The notes under the pieces: generated by a model
The model's input: only the letters and a program-made list of their open reading frames with translations
Told to the model about the DNA's origin: nothing
The model's database searches: none
Translations under genes and position numbers: made by a program
Source of the DNA: Planctomycetota bacterium
GTDB taxonomy: Bacteria > Planctomycetota > Phycisphaerae > SM23-33 > FEN-1343
Length of the DNA: 32,948 nucleotides
Direction: 5' to 3'
Assembly: GCA_012514895.1 (NCBI GenBank)
Contig: JAAYZK010000121.1
Span: 1-32,948 of the forward strand
In this document: piece after piece, positions 1-7,161 of the stretch
How the letters are laid out: each line of letters begins with the position of its first letter
Position numbering within the stretch: position 1 is the stretch's first letter

Positions 1-133
1 CCGCCGCCTCTGTCGCATGACTTCTGGCAACCTGCTTAGCGTCCGCAGCCCTGCCCGTGCAAGGACGTCGGCAAGAGCAGCCGGCCGAAGCGATTGCGGG
101 CGATCGGCCCTTCCGGCCTGTCCCGCCGGGGGA

Positions 134-139
134 TATACT
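134..139 (+). promoter_or_regulatory. Candidate -10 element upstream of the LmbE-like gene
   Basis: TATACT matches 5 of 6 bases of the sigma70 -10 consensus and lies 34 bases before the start codon at 174. The hexamer 17 bases upstream (TTCCGG, 111-116) is a poor -35, so only the -10 half is convincing. The rest of 1-173 shows nothing I can assign. Confidence 0.3.
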
Positions 140-173
140 CCGGCCGACTGGGAATCACCGAAAGGATCGACCC

Positions 174-863
174 ATGGAGACCATTGTCGTGCTGGCCGCC
201 CACCCCGACGACGTCGCCGCCTGCATGGGCGGCACGCTGCTGAAGTTACGCGGCGCCGCGCGGGTGCACGTGCTGTGCGCCACCCGGGGCGAGCGGGGCT
301 GCCCGGGCCGCGACATGGACGAGGTGGCGAAGATCCGCGAGGCCGAGGAGCGGGCGGCGTGCGAGGTGCTGGGCGCGGAGGTGACGTTCCTGGACCGGAT
401 CGACGCGGAGGTGCTGGCCGACGCGGCGATCATCGCACGCGTCGAGTCGGAGCTGGAACGGCTGCGGCCGGCGGCCCTGTTCACGCTGTGGCCCGTCGAC
501 CGGCATCCCGACCACTCGGCGGTCTCCGAGATCGCCCGCAAGGCCGCGGGGACCGGCGAGGCGCGCTGCCCGATCGTCTACTACGAGTCGGCCCTGAGCT
601 GCCAGGTGTCGCAGTTCCACCCCGACGTGTACGTCGACGTCACCGACGTCTGGGATGAGAAGCTCCGGGCCGTCCGCTGCCACGACTGTCAGAACGTCGG
701 CGACGAGCTGGCGGCCTTCACCACGCAGCAGTGCGTCTTCCGCGGCTGGGAGAGCGGCTGCCGCTACGCCGAGGCCTTCAAGACCACCCGCCCGCTCAAG
801 ATGGAACCCGACGCCCTCCTGGCCCACCTGGCGTGGACCAGGAAGACGTACCCGAGGTTCTGA
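174..863 (+). CDS. PIG-L / LmbE family N-acetylglucosamine-type deacetylase
   Basis: This 229-residue protein belongs to the PIG-L/LmbE family of zinc-dependent deacetylases, which remove acetyl groups from N-acetylglucosaminyl conjugates. The family signature AHPDD sits at residues 9-13 and a second metal motif HPDH at 111-114, so His10, Asp13 and His114 are the probable zinc ligands. The length is normal for a single-domain member (about 220-240). I chose ATG 174 because AAAGGA at 161-166 gives a good ribosome binding site 7 bases upstream and the homology begins at this methionine; an in-frame ATG at 57 would add 39 residues with no family match. The substrate cannot be told from sequence: bacillithiol-type, glycan or glycolipid substrates are all possible. 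Its stop codon directly abuts the stop codon of the convergent gene on the other strand. Confidence 0.88.
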   Translation: METIVVLAAHPDDVAACMGGTLLKLRGAARVHVLCATRGERGCPGRDMDEVAKIREAEERAACEVLGAEVTFLDRIDAEVLADAAIIARVESELERLRPAALFTLWPVDRHPDHSAVSEIARKAAGTGEARCPIVYYESALSCQVSQFHPDVYVDVTDVWDEKLRAVRCHDCQNVGDELAAFTTQQCVFRGWESGCRYAEAFKTTRPLKMEPDALLAHLAWTRKTYPRF

Positions 864-2333
864 CTACTTCGCGGTGATCACGACGGTGTCGCGGCTGACC
901 CGCCCGGCCGAATCGGTCACCTCCAGGACGATCGGATGCGTCCCGGCCGGCAGCGTGACGGTCGCCGAAGCGGACTCGGCCAGCGGCCTGCCGTCGGCGG
1001 CGCGCCAGCGCCAGGCGCGGATCGTCGTGCCCGGCGCGGCGGTCGAGGCCGACGCCTCCAGCGTCACGGCGGTGCCGGCGGCGACGGTCCGGTCGGCGCC
1101 GGCGTTGGCGCAGGTGACCTTGCCGTCGTGGAAGGGCTCGACGACATCGGTCCACAGCGAGTACATCAGGTCGGTGTCCCACCCCGACATCGTGGACGGC
1201 CGCCGCGACGCGTGGCCCTTGGAGTAGTCGAGGTAGCCGTGCTCCATCTTGTAGTACAGGTCCGGGATCCCGATCTTCAGCCGTGCGATGCAGGCGTCGG
1301 CCTTCTCCCCCCTCTGCCAGTAGCCGGTGGCCAGCATCACGACCTGGTTGATGAGATTGGGGCGGAACCCGGTGTAGGCGTAGTCGATCGAGCTGCGCGG
1401 CCCGCCGGCGTCCATGGAGGCGAACTCGTAGAGCATGCCGACCTTGCCCACGTTGGGCAGCCGGTCGGCCCCCGCGGCGATCCGCCCGGCGCCCTCGACG
1501 CCGGCCCCGCCGTTGAGCCCGGCGCTGACCGTCGCGCCGTAGGTGCGTTCGGTGAGCTTCCAGTAGAGGGTCATCAGGTCGTCCAGGCGGGTGTCGTAGT
1601 AGGTGTAGTTGCGGATGTCCCGCTCGATCTGCTCGGGCTTGGGCGCCTGGCCGCCCTCCAAGGCGGCGGCGAACGTGCGGTGCGTGTTGGTCAGGCCGGC
1701 CTCCTTGAGCTGCTGCGTGAAGGCGGCGTGGTCGTACCGGTCGAGGAAGGCGTAGGCGTTGTCGGCGCCGCCCAGCCAGATGGTGCCGACGATCATCATC
1801 CCGATCATCCCCTCGCGGAAATTCGGGTTCCAGTCGCGGTGGAGGTTGCGCCCGCCCATCAGGTCGCCGTTGGCCCGGCCTTCGGCGGCGCCGGCGTCGC
1901 TGGTGGTGTAGGCCGAGGCGACCAGGGCCGCCTTCATCAGCAGGTCCATCCGGTGCTTCTCATCCTCGGTGAGCTGGTTCCACAGCCGCGGCGTGTGGCG
2001 GATGAGCACGCACGAGCCGGTGAAGATCCGCTCGTGCTGGCTGCCGTACCCGCCGGCGGCGACCAGGCAGGTGTCGCCCTGGAGGTTGTGGCGGATCTGC
2101 TTGAGAAGGCGGGCGTCGCCGGTCGTGTCGCCCGTCCAGGAGGCGACGGCCAGCAGGAAGGTCCGCCCGCAGATGTCGGCGCCGTTGGTGTGGGCGGAGC
2201 GGTCATGGGTGTACATGTACGTCCAGGCCTCCTCCGCGGCGGCGCTCACCTTGTCCGCCGGCGGCGTCGGCAGGGCCGGGACCGGTCCGTTTCCGGCCAG
2301 GGCGAGGACGACGGCGAGAACCTTCATCATCAT
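864..2333 (-). CDS. Secreted protein of unknown function with a C-terminal PKD-like domain
   Basis: A 489-residue protein that I do not recognise as an enzyme. The first 20 or so residues (basic start, then a Leu/Val/Ala-rich stretch) look like a signal peptide. Residues about 28-405 are rich in Trp, Tyr and aromatic helices, and are reminiscent of the alpha/alpha-toroid fold of polysaccharide lyases and related proteins; this is inference only. Residues about 409-489 form a PKD/Ig-like module ending in a pattern (VTLPAGTHPI, then DTVVITA) shared almost exactly with the two PKD modules of the large protein at 27337-30408. Three ATG codons stand in tandem at the start; GGAGG on the minus strand lies 5 bases before the first. 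It probably acts outside the cytoplasm on glycans or as a surface protein. The family assignment is open. Confidence 0.75.
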   Translation of the reverse strand: MMMKVLAVVLALAGNGPVPALPTPPADKVSAAAEEAWTYMYTHDRSAHTNGADICGRTFLLAVASWTGDTTGDARLLKQIRHNLQGDTCLVAAGGYGSQHERIFTGSCVLIRHTPRLWNQLTEDEKHRMDLLMKAALVASAYTTSDAGAAEGRANGDLMGGRNLHRDWNPNFREGMIGMMIVGTIWLGGADNAYAFLDRYDHAAFTQQLKEAGLTNTHRTFAAALEGGQAPKPEQIERDIRNYTYYDTRLDDLMTLYWKLTERTYGATVSAGLNGGAGVEGAGRIAAGADRLPNVGKVGMLYEFASMDAGGPRSSIDYAYTGFRPNLINQVVMLATGYWQRGEKADACIARLKIGIPDLYYKMEHGYLDYSKGHASRRPSTMSGWDTDLMYSLWTDVVEPFHDGKVTCANAGADRTVAAGTAVTLEASASTAAPGTTIRAWRWRAADGRPLAESASATVTLPAGTHPIVLEVTDSAGRVSRDTVVITAK

Positions 2334-2351
2334 GGCAACCTCCGATTATGC

Positions 2352-2382
2352 TTGCAGGAACCGGGCGATCATGATACATACT
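2352..2382 (+). promoter_or_regulatory. Weak candidate promoter for tRNA-Thr
   Basis: TTGCAG at 2352-2357 and CATACT at 2377-2382 (19-base spacer), or TACATA at 2375-2380 (17-base spacer), lie 33-63 bases before the tRNA. This AT-richer patch is the only promoter-like stretch between the divergent secreted-protein gene and the tRNA. The consensus match is modest. Confidence 0.25.
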
Positions 2383-2414
2383 CCTGGCCCGCCGTGCCAG
2401 GCGCGAGGGGCAAC

Positions 2415-2486
2415 GCCGACGTAGCTCAATGGTAGAGCACAGCTTTCGTAAAGCTGAGGTTGTGGGTTCGATCCCCACCGTCGGCT
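2415..2486 (+). tRNA. tRNA-Thr (anticodon CGU)
   Basis: A 72-base cloverleaf with a perfect 7-bp acceptor stem (GCCGACG with CGTCGGC), D stem GCTC/GAGC, anticodon stem CAGCT/AGCTG with loop TTCGTAA, and T arm GTGGG-TTCGATC-CCCAC. The anticodon CGU decodes ACG. Overall it resembles the bacterial tRNA-Thr(CGU) family. CCA is not encoded, so it must be added after transcription. The gene is followed at once by six T residues (2486-2491), which could help transcription end, though there is no separate terminator hairpin. Confidence 0.96.
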
Positions 2487-2504
2487 TTTTTGCTGCGCGG
2501 CAGG

Positions 2505-3140
2505 TCAGTCCTTGAACTCGACGGACCAGTAGGCCTCGTTGAGGAACTGCCTCCAGGAGGCATAGCGGTCCGGCGTGAGTCGCAAGGTGATGGCCGGCGG
2601 CCGCTTGGGCTTGACCGGGGCGGCGATGAGCTTCATGTGGGCCTGCTCGGGCGAGCGTCCGCCCTTGCGGACGTTGCACTTGACGCAGCAGCAGACGACG
2701 TTTTCCCAACTGGTCGTGCCGCCCTGGACGCGGGGGATGACGTGGTCGAGGCTCAGTTCGCTGGTGGGGAACTTCCTGCCGCAGTACTGGCAGCGGCTGT
2801 GGTCGCGGGCGTAGATGTTGCGCCGGTTGAGCTTGACGACCTGTCGCGGCAGCCGCTCGTACAGCAGCAGGCGGATGACGTGGGGGACCGCCAGTTCGAA
2901 CCGGACGCAGCGGATCCACTCGTGGCCGGTGCGCTGGTAGCGGGCGCGGTAGGCGCTCAGCTCGCGCCACGACTCGAAGTCGAAGCCTTCGAAGGTGTTG
3001 TCCTCGACGTGCACGACCTCCGCCATCCGGCGGTAGAGCATCGACAGCGCCCGTCGCACACTGACGACACGGATCGCCGCGTAGTACCGGTTCAGCACCA
3101 GCACATGCCCCTGTAACGCACTGGTCGCCGCGACTGCCAT
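2505..3140 (-). CDS. HNH endonuclease family protein (McrA-like)
   Basis: A 211-residue protein with a C-terminal HNH nuclease fold. The zinc knuckle is formed by Cys117/Cys120 and Cys152/Cys155, and the catalytic core reads LDHVIPR at 131-137 with Asn147 and Asn156 in the expected places. The N-terminal ~100 residues (starting around VLVLNRYYAAI) form the conserved extension of a small HNH family common in planctomycetes and cyanobacteria, whose biological role is not established; a DNA-nicking or repair function is plausible, classical restriction less so because no methylase lies nearby. I chose ATG 3140 because GGAGGG precedes it by 4 bases and the conserved region begins there; the upstream extension to 3356 has no coding character. 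The gene stands alone between two tRNAs. Confidence 0.85.
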   Translation of the reverse strand: MAVAATSALQGHVLVLNRYYAAIRVVSVRRALSMLYRRMAEVVHVEDNTFEGFDFESWRELSAYRARYQRTGHEWIRCVRFELAVPHVIRLLLYERLPRQVVKLNRRNIYARDHSRCQYCGRKFPTSELSLDHVIPRVQGGTTSWENVVCCCVKCNVRKGGRSPEQAHMKLIAAPVKPKRPPAITLRLTPDRYASWRQFLNEAYWSVEFKD

Positions 3141-3217
3141 AAGGCCCTCCGCTGCGCCTGTGGGTCCCTCAGCCCGACCGGGCGGGACACCTCGCGCAGG
3201 CGTACGCCACGCCTCCC

Positions 3218-3247
3218 AGCATAGCCGACAATGGGGGAAAACAGCAA
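3218..3247 (-). promoter_or_regulatory. Candidate promoter of the HNH gene
   Basis: On the minus strand, TTGCTG (3242-3247) and TATGCT (3218-3223) are separated by 18 bases, placing a start of transcription near 3211 and leaving about 70 bases of leader before ATG 3140. The -10 region, CGGCTATGCTGGGAG, is nearly identical to the one before the LysM gene (24242-24256). The rest of 3141-3419 holds nothing I can identify. Confidence 0.4.
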
Positions 3248-3419
3248 GGATTAACATCATCCCCCCCGCCCTCGAGCGCGAACTCCCCGACCGGCCGCAC
3301 GCAGCCTTCGGGGAACGTATGTCTCCGTGCCAGAAGAAGAAGGGAGAGCAGCACACTGCAGACGGGCGCCGAGAACGTCCTGCTGTTCACCTGCTGCTGT
3401 GCTCTTCTGCGCCAATGAA

Positions 3420-3456
3420 CAAGGCCCGCCTCCGGCTGGGCTGGAAGCGGGCCTTG
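3420..3456 (-). terminator. Terminator-like hairpin after tRNA-Glu
   Basis: A perfect 10-bp inverted repeat (CAAGGCCCGC with GCGGGCCTTG) with a 17-base loop lies 5 bases beyond the 3' end of tRNA-Glu on the minus strand. It is followed by a short T-rich stretch (TTCATT) rather than a full U run. Position and strength suggest it ends the tRNA transcript. Confidence 0.6.
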
Positions 3457-3461
3457 CTCAC

Positions 3462-3534
3462 TACCCCCAAGGGGACTCGAACCCCTGTCGCCAGGATGAG
3501 AACCTGGTATCCTAGGCCGCTAGACGATGGGGGC
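3462..3534 (-). tRNA. tRNA-Glu (anticodon CUC)
   Basis: A 73-base minus-strand cloverleaf with the usual tRNA-Glu start (GTCTAG in the D arm), anticodon stem CCAGG/CCTGG with loop TTCTCAT giving anticodon CUC (codon GAG), and T arm AGGGG-TTCGAGT-CCCCT. The acceptor stem is G1-CCCCCA paired with TGGGGGT, so the first pair is a G-U wobble. The discriminator base is A and no CCA is encoded. Confidence 0.94.
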
Positions 3535-3745
3535 GTCTGCTGCATTGTAGACGGGGCATCTTAGCGATGGGGGGCGGGTGCGTCAAGGGCCGCTGGCAGA
3601 AATCGGCGAGCCGCCGCGGGATCGGCCCCGCAGGACGCGGAGACCGCCGGACCCGCAGAGCAGAGGCACCCCAGGTGCCGGGCACTGAAGCAGTTGCGGA
3701 CGCCGGGCCGGCGGAACGGCAGGCGGGAGGTTGGAGAAGGCTGGA

Positions 3746-3829
3746 GGAACGGCAACGGCCGCAACGGCAGGCTCCGGACTTCAGGCTTCAGGCTTCGGGA
3801 ACGGCAACGGCCGCACCGGCAGGCTTCGG
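3746..3829. repeat. Two near-identical 32-base direct repeats in the spacer before hisD
   Basis: The 32-base segments 3746-3777 and 3798-3829 agree at 30 positions and start 52 bases apart; each reads GGAACGGCAACGGCCGCA followed by a variant of CGGCAGGCTTCGG. They lie inside a 484-base gene-free spacer (3535-4018). Confidence 0.8.
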
Positions 3830-3891
3830 GCTGCGGGAACAGGAGTTCTTTGCCGTGCCTGAAGCCTGGAGCCTGATGCCTGAAGCCTGCC
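3782..3891. repeat. Inverted CAGGCTTCAGGC / GCCTGAAGCCTG repeats
   Basis: CAGGCTTCAGGC at 3782-3793 has two exact reverse complements at 3857-3868 and 3878-3889, and GGCAGGCTTC at 3818-3827 has its complement at 3882-3891. The segment could form alternative cruciforms or RNA hairpins. No open reading frame with coding character covers it. Confidence 0.75.
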
Positions 3892-3980
3892 GTTGGCCTT
3901 CGAGAACGAACCGAGCCTGGCCAGAGGCGGGTGCCGGATTCTCGTCTCGCTCACCCCGCAGGCCGATGGGGAGAATGGCG

Positions 3981-4009
3981 TTGCAAAGGCGTCCGGGGCT
4001 GACTAGAGT
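3981..4009 (+). promoter_or_regulatory. Promoter of the hisDCB operon
   Basis: TTGCAA (3981-3986) and TAGAGT (4004-4009) are exactly 17 bases apart, each matching 4 of 6 consensus bases. The -10 ends 9 bases before the hisD ATG at 4019, so transcription should begin at or within a few bases of the start codon, giving a leaderless or nearly leaderless mRNA. This agrees with the absence of a Shine-Dalgarno sequence before hisD. Confidence 0.5.
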
Positions 4010-4018
4010 GACCGCCTT

Positions 4019-5341
4019 ATGGCGATCAAGGTGATCCAATCCGAACGGCCGTTGGCGGATGAGGCCGTGCTGGCCTTGAGGGACCGGCTGCGCGCCGGCG
4101 GGCTGACGGCGTCGGGCAGCGGCGAGCTGGATGTGCCGGCGATCGTGCGGGGGATCATCGCCGAGGTCGCCTCCGGCGGCGCCGGGGCGGTGGCGGACCT
4201 GACCCGACGGATCGACAAGGTCGACGTCGCCCCCGACGCGGTCCGGGTGCCGGTCGAGAAGATCCGCCAGGCCCACGCCCAGGCCGACCCGGCCTTCCTG
4301 GCGCTGGCGCGGCGGGTCATCGCGAACATCCGGCAGTACCAGCAGCACATCAAGGTCCAGGCCCCGCCCGACCTGGTCCGCCAGGGCCGCCGGCTGGGCG
4401 TGCGGTACACCCCCGTCGACCGCGTCGGGCTGTACGTCCCGGGCGGAAAGGCGATCTACCCCTCCAGCGTGCTGATGACGATCATCCCGGCCCAGGTCGC
4501 CGGGGTCCGCCAGATCGCCATCGCCGCCCCGCCGACCGAAACGGGCGTGAACCCCATGACGATGGCCCTGGCGGGCGAACTGGGGATCGAGGAGGTCTAC
4601 CGCGTCGGCGGCGCCATCGCCATGGCGGCGTTGGCGCTGGGCACCGACCGGATCGCCCCCGTGCAGATGTTGGCCGGGCCGGGCAACGCGTTCGTGGCCG
4701 AGGCGAAGAAGCAGCTTTTCGGCCGCGTCGCGATCGACAGCCTGGCCGGGCCCAGCGAGGTGCTCGTCATCGCCGACGAGACGGCCGTCGCGGCCCACGT
4801 CGCCGCCGACCTGCTGGCGCAGGCCGAGCACAATCCGGGGTCGGCCATCCTCGTGACGCCCTCGATGGCCCTGGCCGCCCGGGTTGCCGACGAACTGGAA
4901 ATCCAACTGGAGGGCCTGGAGCGCGCCGAGGCGCTGCGGGCGGCCATCGACCGGTACAGCGCGATCATCGTCGTCCCGTCGATCGACGCCGCCTGCGACG
5001 TCGCCAACGCCCTGGCCACCGAGCACCTGCAGATCATCACCGGCGACGACGAGGCGGCGGCGGCGAAGATCCGCCACGCCGGGGCGATCTTCCTGGGCGA
5101 CGCGACGCCGGTGCCCGTGGGCGACTACTACGCCGGGCCCAGCCACGTGCTGCCGACCGGCGGGACGGCGAGATTCTTCAGCGCCCTGAGCGCCAACAGC
5201 TTCCTGAAGGCCACCAGCATCCTCCGCTACGACCGCGCCGCCCTGGCCGCCGACGGCGGGGACATCATCGACTTCGCCACCCGTGAAGGCCTGACGGCCC
5301 ACGCGGCGGCGGTGCGGCGGCGCAAGGGCAGAGAGGCCTGA
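4019..5341 (+). CDS. hisD: Histidinol dehydrogenase
   Basis: A 440-residue enzyme for the last two steps of histidine synthesis, the NAD-dependent oxidation of L-histidinol to L-histidine in the cytoplasm. Family landmarks are clear: YVPGGKAIYPSSVLM (139-153), the catalytic Glu335-His336 in EHLQ, and the four zinc ligands Gln268 and His271 (in LLAQAEHNPGS), Asp369 and His428 (in EGLTAH). The length is normal (about 430). ATG 4019 has no ribosome binding site but lies 9 bases after a -10 element, fitting leaderless initiation. It is the first gene of hisD-hisC-hisB; hisC starts 6 bases after the stop. The motif usually written GPNHVLPT reads GPSHVLPT here, a mild change. Confidence 0.97.
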   Translation: MAIKVIQSERPLADEAVLALRDRLRAGGLTASGSGELDVPAIVRGIIAEVASGGAGAVADLTRRIDKVDVAPDAVRVPVEKIRQAHAQADPAFLALARRVIANIRQYQQHIKVQAPPDLVRQGRRLGVRYTPVDRVGLYVPGGKAIYPSSVLMTIIPAQVAGVRQIAIAAPPTETGVNPMTMALAGELGIEEVYRVGGAIAMAALALGTDRIAPVQMLAGPGNAFVAEAKKQLFGRVAIDSLAGPSEVLVIADETAVAAHVAADLLAQAEHNPGSAILVTPSMALAARVADELEIQLEGLERAEALRAAIDRYSAIIVVPSIDAACDVANALATEHLQIITGDDEAAAAKIRHAGAIFLGDATPVPVGDYYAGPSHVLPTGGTARFFSALSANSFLKATSILRYDRAALAADGGDIIDFATREGLTAHAAAVRRRKGREA

Positions 5342-5347
5342 TCGGCC

Positions 5348-6394
5348 ATGAGCTTCTTCCTGGACAACATCGACGCGATGATCCCGTACGTCCCCGGCGC
5401 CCAGCCGGAGCCGGGCCGGCGGGTCGTCAAGCTCAACCAGAACGAGAACCCCTATCCCCCCTCCCCGCGGGCGCTGGCGGCGTTGGAATCGTTCAACGGG
5501 GCGTCGCTGCGGCTGTACCCCGACCCCATGGCCCCGAAGTTCACCGCCGTCGCCTCCGAGGTGCTCGGCGTGCCGCCCGAGCAGATCATCGTCGGGGACG
5601 GCAGCGACGACCTGATCATCATGCTCGCCCGCGCCGCCGCCGGACCGGGAAGGGCCATCGCCTACGGCGAGCCGACGTTCCCGTACTACTTCACGCAGGC
5701 CCAGGTCCAGGGCGCGCCGGTCGCGGCGATCCCCTGCGACGCCGACTTCACGCTGCCGCTGGAGGCCCTGGCCGAGGCCGACGCCGCCCTGACGTTCGTG
5801 GCCAGCCCCAACAGCCCCACCGGCGCCGCCGCGACGACCGACCAGCTCGACTGGCTGGCCGGGAAGCTGTCGGGCCTCCTGGCGATCGACGAGGCCTATG
5901 CCGACTTCGCCGCCGAGAACGCCCTGCCCCTGGTCGACAGGCACGACAACGTCGTCGTCCTGCGCACGCTGTCCAAGGGCTACTCCCTGGCGGCCCTGCG
6001 GCTGGGGTTCGCCGTGGCGGGCAAGGCGATCCGTCAAGGGCTCCTGAAGACCAAGGCGATCTACAACGTCGGCCCCATCCCCGCCGCCGTCGGCGCCGCC
6101 GCCATGGCCGACCAGTCCTACCACGACGAGTGCGTGGCGGCCATCATCGCCGAACGCAAGCGCCTGGCCACCGCCCTGATCAAGCGGAGGTTCTTCGTCT
6201 ACCCCAGCCACGGCAACTTCCTGCTGGCGGCCGTCCCCGGCGGCGATGCGCCGCGGATGGTCGAGACGCTCAAGGCCGGCGGGATTCTCGTCCGATATTT
6301 CAACAGTCCGCTGCTGCAGGACAAGTTACGGATCTCCATCGGCACGGCCGACGACACCGACGCCCTGCTGGCCGCCATCGACGCCATGCTGTAA
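5348..6394 (+). CDS. hisC: Histidinol-phosphate aminotransferase
   Basis: A 348-residue PLP-dependent class I/II aminotransferase that converts imidazole-acetol phosphate plus glutamate into histidinol phosphate, the step before HisB phosphatase activity and HisD. Landmarks are LNQNENPYPPSP (29-40), SPNSPTG (153-159), DEAYADF (181-187) and the Schiff-base lysine Lys210 in LRTLSKGYSLAALRLG. The length is typical. The start ATG 5348 follows the hisD stop by 6 bases, with GAGAGG at 5331-5336 as a rather distant ribosome binding site, so it may depend on coupling to hisD. The context (hisD before, hisB after) supports HisC rather than another subfamily I aminotransferase. Confidence 0.95.
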   Translation: MSFFLDNIDAMIPYVPGAQPEPGRRVVKLNQNENPYPPSPRALAALESFNGASLRLYPDPMAPKFTAVASEVLGVPPEQIIVGDGSDDLIIMLARAAAGPGRAIAYGEPTFPYYFTQAQVQGAPVAAIPCDADFTLPLEALAEADAALTFVASPNSPTGAAATTDQLDWLAGKLSGLLAIDEAYADFAAENALPLVDRHDNVVVLRTLSKGYSLAALRLGFAVAGKAIRQGLLKTKAIYNVGPIPAAVGAAAMADQSYHDECVAAIIAERKRLATALIKRRFFVYPSHGNFLLAAVPGGDAPRMVETLKAGGILVRYFNSPLLQDKLRISIGTADDTDALLAAIDAML

Positions 6395-6408
6395 CCCTGG
6401 AGAACGCC

Positions 6409-6999
6409 ATGGGCCGCACCGCCACCATCAAGCGATCGACCGCCGAGACACAGATCGAACTGACGCTCGACCTGGACGGCCGCGGCGCGCTGGACTGCAC
6501 CACGGGCGTGGGTTTCCTCGATCACATGCTGGCCCACCTGGCCAAGCACGGCCTGCTGGACATCGCCCTGCGGGCGACCGGCGACCTGCACGTCGACGAC
6601 CACCACACCGTCGAGGACGTCGCCATCTGCCTGGGCGAGGCCCTCAAGAAGGCCCTGGGCGACAAGGCCGGCATCCGCCGGTACGGCTGGGCGCTGGTGC
6701 CCATGGACGAGACGCTCGCCCAGGCCGCCATCGACCTGGGCGGACGTGCGAGCTTCGTCATGCACGCCCCGTTCAGCGCCGGCAAGATCGGCACGTTCGA
6801 CACGCAACTGATCGACGAGTTCCTCCGCCGCCTGGCCACCGTCGCCGGCATGAACCTCCACGTGAACGTCCCCTACGGCGCCAACGACCACCACATCGCC
6901 GAGGCCGTCTTCAAGGCCGTCGCCATGGCCCTCCGCGCCGCCAAGTCGATGGATCCCGATCGCTCCGGCGAGGTGCCGTCGACCAAAGGGACGCTGTGA
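6409..6999 (+). CDS. hisB: Imidazoleglycerol-phosphate dehydratase
   Basis: A 196-residue single-domain dehydratase that converts imidazole glycerol phosphate to imidazole acetol phosphate, the substrate for HisC. It carries the two manganese-binding signatures, DDHHTVED (63-70) and NDHHIAEA (159-166), and the GVGFLDHML motif near residue 33. There is no phosphatase domain, so histidinol phosphate must be dephosphorylated by a separate enzyme not seen here. ATG 6409 has TGGAG at 6398-6402, 6 bases upstream, and starts where the family starts; the same frame stays open upstream through hisC but that part has no homology. Fourteen bases separate it from hisC. It ends the hisDCB cluster; hisG lies at 16942 on the other strand and hisA, hisF, hisH, hisI and hisE are not in the window. 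Confidence 0.96.
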   Translation: MGRTATIKRSTAETQIELTLDLDGRGALDCTTGVGFLDHMLAHLAKHGLLDIALRATGDLHVDDHHTVEDVAICLGEALKKALGDKAGIRRYGWALVPMDETLAQAAIDLGGRASFVMHAPFSAGKIGTFDTQLIDEFLRRLATVAGMNLHVNVPYGANDHHIAEAVFKAVAMALRAAKSMDPDRSGEVPSTKGTL

Positions 7000-7001
7000 G
7001 A

Positions 7002-7139
7002 AACGGCGAGTATCCAACAGCCGACAGGGGCCATCCACTGGCCAAGTGACTGCGCCTGCGCAGCTTGGCATGCCATGACGCCGCCGGGAGTCCACCTGGG
7101 CGGCGGAGATTCCCTGCTGGATATTGGATATTCGCCGTT
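7002..7139. repeat. Compact multi-hairpin element between hisB and tgt (MITE-like or structured RNA)
   Basis: The ends form an inverted repeat: 7002-7017 and 7124-7139 pair over 16 positions with a single G-T wobble. Inside are CAGC/GCTG (7018-7021 with 7116-7119), hairpin GGCCA/TGGCC (7029-7033 with 7039-7043), hairpin CTGCG/CGCAG (7050-7054 with 7059-7063), palindrome TGGCATGCCA, and a perfect 7-bp hairpin CGCCGCC/GGCGGCG (7079-7085 with 7099-7105). The whole 138-base unit therefore folds as one closing stem enclosing several short hairpins. It has no coding potential. It occupies nearly all of the hisB-tgt gap. No second copy is visible in this window. Confidence 0.7.
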
Positions 7140-7148
7140 GCGTTCGGG

Positions 7149-7154
7149 TATCGT
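7149..7154 (+). promoter_or_regulatory. Candidate -10 element of tgt
   Basis: TATCGT (4 of 6 consensus) ends 7 bases before the tgt ATG at 7162, the arrangement expected for leaderless transcription. The nearest -35-like hexamer (TTGGAT, 7124-7129) is 19 bases upstream and lies within the closing arm of the multi-hairpin element. Confidence 0.3.
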
Positions 7155-7161
7155 GGTCTGA

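Noticed and set aside
2203-2970. A 255-codon minus-strand frame overlapping tRNA-Thr
   Set aside because: It runs through the tRNA and overlaps both the HNH and PKD genes in another frame; Arg/Pro-rich shadow.
2505-3140. The HNH protein as part of a restriction or defence island
   Set aside because: No methyltransferase, specificity subunit, helicase or other defence gene is adjacent; it stands alone between two tRNAs.
3160-3564. A 134-codon plus-strand frame between the HNH gene and hisD
   Set aside because: It crosses the tRNA-Glu gene and its terminator hairpin and shows no homology or ribosome binding site.
3788-6211. A minus-strand open frame of 807 codons covering hisD and hisC
   Set aside because: Antisense shadow: Gly/Arg/Asp/Val-rich with no domain, opposite to two unambiguous his genes.
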